Shown here piece after piece: positions 15,537 to 23,183 of a stretch of 31,139 nucleotides of DNA. Source of the DNA: Pseudobutyrivibrio sp. UBA1225 (GTDB taxonomy: Bacteria; Bacillota; Clostridia; Lachnospirales; Lachnospiraceae); assembly GCA_002309345.1 (NCBI GenBank), contig DBWZ01000028.1, forward strand, positions 1 through 31,139. The letters run 5' to 3'. The number at the start of each line of letters is the position of its first letter. Position 1 is the stretch's first letter. The position numbers and the translations under genes were made by a program. The notes beneath the pieces are model-generated. The model was not told where the DNA came from. It saw only the letters and a list, made by a program, of their open reading frames with translations, and did no database searches.

Positions 15537-15716
15537 TTAATCTACTGTAATGATCTCTTTCTTGTTGTATGATCCACAGTTCTTGCAAACTCTGTGTGGT
15601 ACCATAAGCTCACCGCACTTGCTGCACTTTACAAGAGTAGGATTGCTCATCTTCCAGTTTGCTCTTCTTTTATCTCTTCTTCCCTTAGAAGATTTGTTCT
15701 TTGGACAAATAGACAT
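15537..15716 (-). CDS. rpmF: 50S ribosomal protein L32
   Basis: This 59-residue protein starts MSICPKNKSSKGRRDKRRANWKM and continues with the four-cysteine zinc ribbon CSKCGELMVPHRVCKNCG, diagnostic of L32. The ATG at 15716 follows AAGGAGGTG, which overlaps the last codons of the DUF177 gene, so the two are translated together. In most Firmicutes plsX comes next; here two unknown genes intervene. Confidence 0.98.
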   Translation of the reverse strand: MSICPKNKSSKGRRDKRRANWKMSNPTLVKCSKCGELMVPHRVCKNCGSYNKKEIITVD

Positions 15717-15717
15717 G

Positions 15718-16248
15718 CTATTTCACCTCCTTAACACTATTAAAGACATCTAAAAATTGTGCCATTCTAGGATCTAAGACTGTATCGTCGCAGCCACAAT
15801 CAACTAAATTACGATTCTTGCCGCAAACTGGGCAAATGCCCTTGCAGTCATCCTGGCACAATATCTTTGCCGGGAAATTCACTAAGATCTCGTTTAAAAT
15901 AAGTTCATCTATGTCGATTTCTTCGCCATCTACAAATGGATAAGAACCAGTGTCTTCATCAGCAACAACCTGTCCCTCTGCAACTTCAACAGTTTCATCA
16001 GCCACAACAGGAATGTCGAATGATACATCTGTAAGGCATCTGTCACAGGCACCTACAATAGTGACCGTGGTTGAAAAAGCTATGTGAAGCTTTCCCGTGC
16101 CTTTCATAGATAAAACTACATCAAATGGCTCTATGTGATTGATAGAAAAATCACTGCCAAGATAAGAAAAATTTTGCAAATCACTTGAACCAGCAAACTT
16201 CTTATTCTGATCAGGTAATGAAGTGATATCTTTTATAGAAATCCTCAT
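15718..16248 (-). CDS. yceD: DUF177 (YceD) protein
   Basis: DUF177 proteins are encoded just ahead of rpmF across bacteria and are linked to 23S rRNA accumulation and ribosome assembly. The 176-residue protein has a CDRCL motif mid-protein and the C-terminal cluster ILCQDDCKGICPVCGKNRN followed by CGCDD, probably metal-binding. The start is ATG with GGAG, about 20 bases downstream of a consensus promoter. It ends one base before rpmF starts. Confidence 0.93.
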   Translation of the reverse strand: MRISIKDITSLPDQNKKFAGSSDLQNFSYLGSDFSINHIEPFDVVLSMKGTGKLHIAFSTTVTIVGACDRCLTDVSFDIPVVADETVEVAEGQVVADEDTGSYPFVDGEEIDIDELILNEILVNFPAKILCQDDCKGICPVCGKNRNLVDCGCDDTVLDPRMAQFLDVFNSVKEVK

Positions 16249-16274
16249 ATATATCTCCTATCCACACTTTGTCA

Positions 16275-16303
16275 ATTATACATAGGTAAAATAAGGTTGT
16301 CAA
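16275..16303 (-). promoter_or_regulatory. Consensus promoter for DUF177-rpmF
   Basis: Perfect TTGACA (16298-16303) and TATAAT (16275-16280) are 17 bases apart on the minus strand. This is the strongest-looking promoter in the window and fits a ribosomal protein unit. Confidence 0.88.
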
Positions 16304-16323
16304 ACGTTTTTTGCAAAAACGTT
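16303..16323 (-). terminator. Hairpin after ackA
   Basis: A nine-pair AACGTTTTT/AAAAACGTT stem with a three-base loop lies 40 bases after the ackA stop and abuts the -35 box of the next promoter. No T-run follows it, so termination is only possible. Confidence 0.4.
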
Positions 16324-16362
16324 ACTGTGAAAAGTAATATTTATAACTCTTGCTATGCGCCC

Positions 16363-17559
16363 TTATTTACCTGCCACGATTGCAGCTGTATCTCTTGCAA
16401 TCATAACCTCTTCGTTTGTAGGTATAACAAATACCTTTACCTTTGAAGAATCTGCTGATATAAGCTTGTCCTCGCTAGGGCCATCGTTTCTAGCTGCATC
16501 AAGCTCGACTCCCATGAAACCAAGATGCTTACAAACAGCCTCGCGAAGTCCTGGGTTGTTCTCGCCAAGACCAGCTGTGAAACAAATCATGTCTACTCCG
16601 TTCATAGCGGCTGCATACGCGCCAACGTATTTAGCAACACGATAAGCAAGCATATCCATTGCTAACTGAGCTCTCTCATTGCCTTCCTTTGAAGCAGCGA
16701 TAAGATCACGGAAGTCAGATGAAACACCAGAAACACCAAGAACACCTGATTCTTTATTAAGAACATTCATAACACCAGCGAAATCAAGGTTTTCCTTTTT
16801 AGCCATGTACTCAACTGCTGATGGGTCAATATCGCCTGAACGAGTACCCATTACAAGACCTTCAAGTGGAGAAAGTCCCATTGATGTATCTACTGACTTG
16901 CCATTCATAACAGCACAACATGATGCACCGTTACCGATGTGGCAAACAATAATCTTAGAATTGTTGATATCAGCATTTGCGAACTCGCAAACTCTCTTAG
17001 ATACGTAGCTATGGCTTGTACCGTGGAAACCATAGCGACGAACACCGTACTGCTCGTAGAACTTGTAAGGAACTGCATACATATATGCTTCCTTAGGCAT
17101 AGTCTGATGGAAGGCTGTATCAAAAACGCCGACCTGTGGCTTGCCTGGCATAAGCTCGCGACATGCGTTGATACCGATAATATTTGCTGGATTGTGAAGT
17201 GGCGCAAGCTCGTTGCACTCTTCAACAACCTTAATCATCTCGTCTGTGATAAGAGCTGAAGCTGCGAATTTCTCGCCACCATGCACGACTCTGTGACCAA
17301 CTGCATCAATCTCATCAAGGGATGCGATAGCGCCAGTCTTGTCATTTGTGATAGCGTTGATTACAGCCGCAACTGCTTCCTTATGTGTAGGCATTGAAAT
17401 CTCTGTGGTTTCTTTATCAAGACCTGCCTTCTGATATACGATACGTCCATCGATACCGATTCTCTCGCAAAGTCCCTTGCAAAGCACCTGCTCGCTCTCA
17501 GAATCAATAACTTGATATTTAAGAGATGAGCTACCACAGTTGATAACTAAAATTTTCAT
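16363..17559 (-). CDS. ackA: Acetate kinase
   Basis: AckA interconverts acetyl phosphate plus ADP and acetate plus ATP, the last step of acetate fermentation. The 398-residue protein has the N-terminal MKILVINCGSSSLKYQ, then HRVVHGGEKF, RRYGFHGTSHSYVS, CHIGNGASCCAV and GLVMGTRSGDIDP, all family signatures. It ends with the ENNPGLR region and NEEVMIARDT. No pta is adjacent in this window. It is transcribed divergently from tmcAL with its own promoter at 17623-17650. Confidence 0.98.
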   Translation of the reverse strand: MKILVINCGSSSLKYQVIDSESEQVLCKGLCERIGIDGRIVYQKAGLDKETTEISMPTHKEAVAAVINAITNDKTGAIASLDEIDAVGHRVVHGGEKFAASALITDEMIKVVEECNELAPLHNPANIIGINACRELMPGKPQVGVFDTAFHQTMPKEAYMYAVPYKFYEQYGVRRYGFHGTSHSYVSKRVCEFANADINNSKIIVCHIGNGASCCAVMNGKSVDTSMGLSPLEGLVMGTRSGDIDPSAVEYMAKKENLDFAGVMNVLNKESGVLGVSGVSSDFRDLIAASKEGNERAQLAMDMLAYRVAKYVGAYAAAMNGVDMICFTAGLGENNPGLREAVCKHLGFMGVELDAARNDGPSEDKLISADSSKVKVFVIPTNEEVMIARDTAAIVAGK

Positions 17560-17622
17560 AATAGTTGGAATTCCTTTCTTTATATTTAAAAATAATTATA
17601 ATTTAGATATACAACATTTATC

Positions 17623-17650
17623 ATTATAGCACTTAAATTTGTGTTCACAA
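17623..17650 (-). promoter_or_regulatory. Promoter for ackA
   Basis: TTGTGA (17645-17650) and a perfect TATAAT (17623-17628) are 16 bases apart on the minus strand. The transcript leader is about 60 bases. Confidence 0.65.
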
Positions 17651-17704
17651 TAAAAAATCTTAGATTTTACTAGGATTATTACTGTATTTTCGGAGGAACA
17701 AATA

Positions 17705-18877
17705 ATGGTGATAGGTATCGTCGCAGAATACAATCCATTTCACAACGGTCACAAGCTTCAAATAGACTACGCTAAAGATGAATTAGGAGCATCTCAGGTG
17801 GTTGTTGCCATGTCGGGAAGCTTTACCCAGCGAGGCGAGATTGCCTGCTTCGACAAATACACCCGTGCAAAAGCAGCTATTTCAGGCGGCGCAGATGTAG
17901 TATTTGAGCTTCCAACTATATTTGCCACATCCTCAGCCAGAGAATTTGCCTCAGCTGGTATCCAGCTTCTTTACAATACCGGTGTCGTTGATGCCATATT
18001 GTTTTCAGCAGAATGTGATGATAAATCACTATTTATGGAAAGCGCAACAAAGCTTGTAGAACTTGAAACCACAGGCACTTTGGATGATGATATATCAACT
18101 CATATGTCCTCAGGCCTAAGCTACGCCAAGGCAAGAGCAGCGGCACTCAAGGAGCATCTCCCTAGCCAGCTACTGTCTTCCCCTAACAACATTCTAGGGC
18201 TAGAGTACTGCCGCTATATAGTTGCAAACAATCTTGATGTGGACGTTCATATTATGTTGCGCCAAGGTAATAGCTATGATGATTTAAGCCTGTCAGGCGA
18301 ACTTAGCTCCGCCTCTGCTATCAGAGAGCACTTCAAGCTTCACGATCGATTTGAGTCTGTTCCCCAAGCAGCCGCAGATATTTACACCGAAAACACCTTT
18401 GTTTTTGCAGACGATGTATCTGAAATGCTACACTTCAAGCTTTTGACAACAGCAGATTTTTCCAAATACTTGGATTGTAACAGCGACCTATCTGATAGAA
18501 TCAAAAACAACATCAAGGATTTTGTTTCTTTCCATCAGTTTTGCGACCTTCTTAAAACCAAAAATATGGAATACTCTCGGATAAGTCGAGCACTCTGCCA
18601 CATACTGCTTGGCGTAACAGAGGATAATTTTGAAAATGCCAAGGCACAAGGCTACATTACCTATCTTAGGATGCTTGGCTTCAGCAAAAACGGCAAAGAG
18701 CTTCTTTCCAAAATAAAAGAGAATGGCAAAAACACCATTCTCACAAATCCTGATATAGAGCTAATTTATCCTTCAGATATTTTAGCAACTGACATATTAA
18801 ATGCCATAATCACATCCAAAAATCATAGAGCACAGCCTAACGAGTTCACACGCAAATTTGACACGGCAAACCTCTAA
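17705..18877 (+). CDS. tmcAL: tRNA(Met) cytidine acetate ligase TmcAL
   Basis: TmcAL (formerly YlbM) uses acetate and ATP to make N4-acetylcytidine at the wobble position of elongator tRNA-Met. The 390-residue protein opens with IGIVAEYNPFHNGH, the nucleotidyltransferase HIGH-type site. It continues with MSGSFTQRGE, DKYTRA, ADVVFELPT and GNSYDDLSL. CGGAGG lies before the ATG at 17705. It stands alone on the plus strand opposite ackA, whose substrate pool it shares. Its stop codon directly abuts the stop codon of the convergent kinase gene. Confidence 0.95.
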   Translation: MVIGIVAEYNPFHNGHKLQIDYAKDELGASQVVVAMSGSFTQRGEIACFDKYTRAKAAISGGADVVFELPTIFATSSAREFASAGIQLLYNTGVVDAILFSAECDDKSLFMESATKLVELETTGTLDDDISTHMSSGLSYAKARAAALKEHLPSQLLSSPNNILGLEYCRYIVANNLDVDVHIMLRQGNSYDDLSLSGELSSASAIREHFKLHDRFESVPQAAADIYTENTFVFADDVSEMLHFKLLTTADFSKYLDCNSDLSDRIKNNIKDFVSFHQFCDLLKTKNMEYSRISRALCHILLGVTEDNFENAKAQGYITYLRMLGFSKNGKELLSKIKENGKNTILTNPDIELIYPSDILATDILNAIITSKNHRAQPNEFTRKFDTANL

Positions 18878-20473
18878 TCATTCATCATCAAAAGGGTTGA
18901 TGGTAATCTCGAACCAGAAGGTTGCTCCATTACCCTTTACTGATGACACACCATACTTGGCTCCATGCAGCTCTAAAATATTCTTTACTATTGAAAGTCC
19001 AAGTCCTGTGCCCTGCAGCTTTCTGTTTTTGCGCACGGTCTTGGCTTTATAATATCTATCCCATACATAAGGTATGTCTTCTTGGCTAACGCCTTCACCA
19101 GTATCTGTAACCTCAACTCTGAGTGTTTTATCTATCACTTTCTGAACAACCTTAACTGTCTTGTCATGCCCAGTATAATTAATCGCATTATTCACAAGAT
19201 TATAAATAACCTGATTCATCATCTGCTCGTCAGCATAGATTTCCACCTCATCGTCGTAGATAAAATCTATTGTGAAACCATCCACCTCGCGTAGCTTGTT
19301 GTAACGCTCCAAAAGATGTCTGATACTTTCAGTGATGTTGTACTCCTCTGGATGAATGGTCATAGTACCTGCCTTGAGTTTTGAAATATCAAGCATATCA
19401 TTTACGAGGCTAGATAAACGCTCAGTCTCATCTATGACAACCTGAACATTTTCAGGTGTGTTCTCGCCAGGAATATCACGCATCACCTCGGCATATCCCT
19501 TAATCATAGTAAGAGGCGTACGCAAATCATGTGAAACATTGGCAATTAACTCTTTTTGCAGACGATCTGCCTTGCCAAGCTCTCTTGCGGCATAATTCAA
19601 TGTATCGGAAAGCTCACCAACCTCCTTGTAGTCATTAGATTCAAAATGAACAGTGTAATCGCCTGCAGCAAGCTTCTTCGCCCCAACATTAAGCATAACT
19701 ATGGAATGAGAAATATTTCTCGAAACCAAGAATGCCAATAGGAATGCGATTAGAAGAATGATTATAGTGATATATTTGAGCTCGACCTTCAGAGTGCTGA
19801 CTGTAGCATCCACAGGTGTGAGCACGGAGTTAATCATGATAACTCGCTCCACTCCATTGATTTCACGCACTCTAACATAGATAACGGATTCTGCCATCTC
19901 GTTACCAACGTTTTGTTTGAAACCTGAGTTGCCATCGTTTGGAATGGTATACTGAATTCTACCTTGGCTTTCAACAGTAATCTTTTCTGTATCGTCTTCC
20001 TCGGGAGTGGCCTGAGAAATAGGAAGGTCGTCATCCTTTTCCTTCATGATGAAGAAATTTTCCCTAGAGGACTTGTTTTGCATCTTGCTTCCGATGTACT
20101 CAATATCTACATCGCCGCCTTTAGAAACAGCACTATCGCGGAACAGACTAAACATATATGGTGGCAAGGATGATATCTCTGAATTGGATATGTGTTCAGC
20201 AACATATAGCGCCTCACCCTCTTTGTCTGCGACCAAAATACCCATGTTGTTACTAGCAGCGAGCTCATCGATTTCTTTGTCACAATTGTCAGAGGTTTCA
20301 AGCAAATTCTCTACCTTTTCTAGAACCTGCACAGTTTCGTTTCGCTTAATCATCTTGTAGAAATCTTTTAGGTAGATAATCTGAAAAAGCCATAATACCC
20401 CTAGAAGGATTATGGCAAAAACAAAAAACACTGCAAAAGTTTTCAACTTGATGCTGCGACGATTAGAATTCAA
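18878..20473 (-). CDS. Membrane sensor histidine kinase
   Basis: The 531-residue protein has a membrane helix at about 12-35, an extracellular domain of about 195 residues, and a second helix near 230-250. A HAMP linker follows, then HisKA with ANVSHDLRTPLTMIKGYAE (His315) and a HATPase domain with NLVNNAINYTG, DTGEGVSQEDIPYVWDRYY and GTGLGLSIVKNI. The start is TTG at 20473, seven bases after GGAGG. The extracellular part contains a charged, probably disordered insert near KEKDDDLPISQATPEEDDTE. It is encoded 16 bases after its response regulator. The signal is unknown. Confidence 0.95.
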   Translation of the reverse strand: MNSNRRSIKLKTFAVFFVFAIILLGVLWLFQIIYLKDFYKMIKRNETVQVLEKVENLLETSDNCDKEIDELAASNNMGILVADKEGEALYVAEHISNSEISSLPPYMFSLFRDSAVSKGGDVDIEYIGSKMQNKSSRENFFIMKEKDDDLPISQATPEEDDTEKITVESQGRIQYTIPNDGNSGFKQNVGNEMAESVIYVRVREINGVERVIMINSVLTPVDATVSTLKVELKYITIIILLIAFLLAFLVSRNISHSIVMLNVGAKKLAAGDYTVHFESNDYKEVGELSDTLNYAARELGKADRLQKELIANVSHDLRTPLTMIKGYAEVMRDIPGENTPENVQVVIDETERLSSLVNDMLDISKLKAGTMTIHPEEYNITESIRHLLERYNKLREVDGFTIDFIYDDEVEIYADEQMMNQVIYNLVNNAINYTGHDKTVKVVQKVIDKTLRVEVTDTGEGVSQEDIPYVWDRYYKAKTVRKNRKLQGTGLGLSIVKNILELHGAKYGVSSVKGNGATFWFEITINPFDDE

Positions 20474-20489
20474 AAGAAACCCTCCAAAA

Positions 20490-21161
20490 TTATGCCTCGA
20501 ACCTGTAACCTACACCACGCAAGGTGACAAGCAACTTTCTGTACTCACCAAGGCTGTTGCGCAATAGCTTGATGTGAGTGTCAAGAGTTCTGTCATCTCC
20601 GTAATAATCGTATCCCCAAACCTCGGTGATAAGTCGCTCTCTTTCAAGGGCGATATTTTTGTTCCTGACGAGATAAAAGAGAAGCTCGTACTCTTTTGGA
20701 GACATGTCGATACGCTGACCGTCGATGGAAACTGTTCGCGCTGTAAAATTGATTTCTAGACCTTCGTATTTGAATACATCTGCATCGTCATCCTGAGCCT
20801 GACGCCTAGATGTAACTACGTTGACACGCATCATCAATTCCTTGGATGAAAAAGGCTTGACCACGTAGTCATCGATGCCGGCTTCAAAGCCATGTATTCT
20901 ATCGTATTCCTCGCCACGAGCAGAAAGCATAATGACAGGAATATCCTTTTTTATCTTTTTGATTTCGCGACAAGCAGAAAAACCATCAAGCTCGGGCATC
21001 ATGACGTCCATGATAATGACATCGTATTCGCCACCCTGCTTGACCTTATCGATGGCTTCCATACCATCACTTGCCTCATCTACTTCATAGCCTTCGAATT
21101 CGCCATATTTGCGTATGATTGAGCGAATCTTGGCTTCATCATCAACAACTAATATCTTCAT
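20490..21161 (-). CDS. OmpR-family response regulator
   Basis: The protein has 223 residues from the ATG at 21161, eight bases after GGAGG. The receiver domain has ILVVDDE, the phosphorylation site Asp52 in IIMDVMMPELDG, a threonine-position serine in MLSARGEE, and a lysine in VVKPFSSKEL. The C-terminal winged helix shows MSPKEYELLFYLVRNKNIALERERLI, VWGYDYYGDDRTLDTHI and LRGVGYRFE. It pairs with the following kinase gene and begins one base after the upstream membrane-protein gene stop, so the three form an operon. Confidence 0.97.
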   Translation of the reverse strand: MKILVVDDEAKIRSIIRKYGEFEGYEVDEASDGMEAIDKVKQGGEYDVIIMDVMMPELDGFSACREIKKIKKDIPVIMLSARGEEYDRIHGFEAGIDDYVVKPFSSKELMMRVNVVTSRRQAQDDDADVFKYEGLEINFTARTVSIDGQRIDMSPKEYELLFYLVRNKNIALERERLITEVWGYDYYGDDRTLDTHIKLLRNSLGEYRKLLVTLRGVGYRFEA

Positions 21162-21162
21162 T

Positions 21163-21519
21163 CTACATACCTCCAAGATATGTCTTTTTTGCTTTGCGAA
21201 TTACGAACGAAAATACACCCCAAACTACTAAAAACAAAACCAAGAATCCAACATTGACTACATAAGGGAATTTGACAATCCCTAAATCATTGAGTCCACC
21301 TTGGATACCAAAGATTACACAGAAAACGCCAAAAATAGTTGTCTTTGGCATAAGATAGCTTGATAAGCCTTGAATATCCTTGCATCTTTGCTGCTCTTCT
21401 ACTGTGATAATCATAGGATCAACTATGCCTGCACGAGAGCTCTTAATTCCAATAAAGATAAGATATAATCCTAAAATTCCGATGATTGCATCAAAAATTT
21501 TCAAAAAACCCATATCCAT
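21163..21519 (-). CDS. Small membrane protein ahead of a two-component system
   Basis: The protein has 118 residues from ATG at 21519, about eight bases after GGAGG. It has hydrophobic segments near the N-terminus (IGILGLYLIFIGI), the middle (TTIFGVFCVIFGIQGG) and the C-terminus (VNVGFLVLFLVVWGVFSFVI), so three membrane helices are likely. A loop carries VEEQQRCKDIQG. I recognise no family. Its tight coupling to the regulator suggests a part in sensing or a target of the system. Confidence 0.8.
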   Translation of the reverse strand: MDMGFLKIFDAIIGILGLYLIFIGIKSSRAGIVDPMIITVEEQQRCKDIQGLSSYLMPKTTIFGVFCVIFGIQGGLNDLGIVKFPYVVNVGFLVLFLVVWGVFSFVIRKAKKTYLGGM

Positions 21520-21554
21520 AAGTAATATCCTCCATGTTAAAAACTTCAAGGATT

Positions 21555-21560
21555 ATTATA
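21555..21560 (-). promoter_or_regulatory. Possible -10 box for the two-component operon
   Basis: A consensus TATAAT lies on the minus strand 36 bases before the membrane-protein start codon. No good -35 box is present at 16-18 bases, so the site may need an activator. Confidence 0.35.
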
Positions 21561-21686
21561 ACTTTTATCATCATTCATTTCTATAAGGATTTCCATATTA
21601 ATTACTTCCAAAGCCTTTAATAATTATCCTTAGAATGAATCGGCGCAAAATTATACGTAAATATAATGAAATATCTGTAAATTTAT

Positions 21687-21715
21687 TTGAATAATGGATA
21701 TTGTTATTGTATTAT
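21687..21715 (+). promoter_or_regulatory. Promoter for the receiver/CheX-like pair
   Basis: TTGAAT (21687-21692) and TATTAT (21710-21715) are 17 bases apart on the plus strand, about 50 bases before the chosen start codon. Confidence 0.65.
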
Positions 21716-21766
21716 TAAATTGAGATTTTGAATAAATCTATGACTTTACAGGAGGGGAGTGGCCTT

Positions 21767-22147
21767 ATGGATATTTCCAACAAAAAGATTCTTGTATGTG
21801 ATGATTCGGTACTTGCACGGAAGCAACTCATGGATGCTGTCAACGAAATTGCAACTGGCGCCACATTTATAGAAGGTAAGAACGGTGCTGAGGCTGTAGA
21901 GTTCTACAAAAAAGAAAATCCAGATATTGTATTTATGGATATCGTCATGCCAGAAAAAGACGGCACTGATGCTCTAGCAGAAATTCGTGAATACGATAAT
22001 GAAGCTACTATCATTATCGTTTCGTCAGTGGGAACCCAAGAACAGCTAAAAAAAGCAATTAAGCTTGGTGCAAAAGATTTCATCCAAAAACCATTTGAAA
22101 AAAGTCAAATTAAAGAGATTATTGAGCTTCGACTTGGAGGAAAATAG
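21767..22147 (+). CDS. Stand-alone CheY-like receiver protein
   Basis: A single receiver domain (126 residues from ATG at 21767) has VCDDSVLARKQL, the phosphorylation site Asp58 in VFMDIVMPEKDG, SSVGTQEQL and the conserved lysine in DFIQKPF. There is no output domain. AGGAGGGGAG precedes this ATG; an upstream in-frame ATG lacks such a site. It is followed after three bases by a CheX-like protein, which suggests that its phosphate is removed by its partner. Whether it acts on flagellar motors or another pathway is unknown. Confidence 0.93.
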   Translation: MDISNKKILVCDDSVLARKQLMDAVNEIATGATFIEGKNGAEAVEFYKKENPDIVFMDIVMPEKDGTDALAEIREYDNEATIIIVSSVGTQEQLKKAIKLGAKDFIQKPFEKSQIKEIIELRLGGK

Positions 22148-22150
22148 ACT

Positions 22151-23032
22151 ATGTTTACACAATTCTTGGGTAATTACCTTCTTCAAAAAGGGATTGTAAA
22201 TCAGGAACAATTATTTGACGCCATGTCAAAACTTTCCCAAACTCATATCAAGCTGGGCACTATCGCTATCAGTTCAGGTATGATGACCGCCAATGAGGTG
22301 GATGAATGCTTGTATGTTCAAACTCGTGAGAACAAGCGATTTGGTGAAATAGCTGTTAATCGAGGTTATTTGGACGACAATCAGGTCAAAGATTTGTTAT
22401 CACAGCAAACTCCAGATTATGTGCTACTTGGACAAATTCTTGTAGATGATGGCATCATTACATATGAAGAACTAGAGCGACTCATCTTCGATTATAAAAA
22501 TGATTCCGAATTATACGATTTGAGTCTTGATATCGAGAATCAAGAGGCTGTTCAAACAATCATCAATAAATTCTTTGATTTATCCGACTTAAAGATGACT
22601 CCAGAAAATGCTATGTATCTAGAGTTGATGTTTAACAGCTTGATTCGTTTTATAGGCGAGGATTTTACTCCTCTCACACCTATGGTAATCGACGAATTTC
22701 CAATTACCTTTGGCGTTTCTCAAGCTATAGTTGGCGACAACGAATTTATCACTCATATCGATTGTGATAGAGAGGCTGCTATCGCCTTCGCCTCAAGATA
22801 TGCCAAGGAAGATTTTACCGAATTCAATGAATATACAGTTGCGGCATTAGAGGATTTCTTGAATCTCCACAACGGCCTGTATATAGTAAACGTTTCCAAC
22901 AACACCTCTGCGGATGTATATTTAGAGCCGCCTGTTGTTACCGAGGACGGCGTATTGTGGGGTTCAGATAAATGTATTGTCTTCCCAGTTGCTTATCCAT
23001 TTGGAACGATACACTTAATTATTTGTTTTTAG
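22151..23032 (+). CDS. MshEN-like repeats fused to a CheX/CheC-like phosphatase domain
   Basis: Residues 1-125 contain repeated units of the form LGxxLxxxGxxxxxQLxxA (LGNYLLQKGIVNQEQLFDA, KLGTIAISSGMMTANEV, FGEIAVNRGYLDDNQV, LGQILVDDGIITYEEL). This resembles MshEN, a c-di-GMP-binding fold. Residues 150-293 resemble CheX. A helix carries LEDFLNLHNG, where the family has ExxN, and a proline follows 23 residues after the Asn (YLEPP). At the catalytic Glu position I read Asp (DFLN), which may lower or change activity. It is co-transcribed with the receiver gene. The domain calls rest on motif reading, not on a profile search. Confidence 0.75.
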   Translation: MFTQFLGNYLLQKGIVNQEQLFDAMSKLSQTHIKLGTIAISSGMMTANEVDECLYVQTRENKRFGEIAVNRGYLDDNQVKDLLSQQTPDYVLLGQILVDDGIITYEELERLIFDYKNDSELYDLSLDIENQEAVQTIINKFFDLSDLKMTPENAMYLELMFNSLIRFIGEDFTPLTPMVIDEFPITFGVSQAIVGDNEFITHIDCDREAAIAFASRYAKEDFTEFNEYTVAALEDFLNLHNGLYIVNVSNNTSADVYLEPPVVTEDGVLWGSDKCIVFPVAYPFGTIHLIICF

Positions 23033-23081
23033 ACAATCGGTTAAGCTACCAGAAAATTCTTGTGTGCTTGTTATAAAAAAT

Positions 23082-23168
23082 AAGTGGCTCCTACTACATT
23101 AAGAATTAAAAGTGTTTTCACTTAAGACTCTAAAAGAGTTTAATTCTTAATATAGTATGGAGTCACTT
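23082..23168. terminator. Long palindrome between converging genes, likely bidirectional terminator
   Basis: Arms 23082-23108 and 23141-23168 pair over 27 bases with few mismatches (AAGTGGCTCC with GGAGTCACTT). Two small hairpins sit inside: AAGTG/CACTT (110-123) and ACTCT/AGAGT (127-139) of the 23,100 block. T-runs flank it on both strands. It lies between the CheX-like gene and thrC, which converge. It may also be a small mobile palindrome. Confidence 0.65.
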
Positions 23169-23183
23169 TTGATTTAATATACT

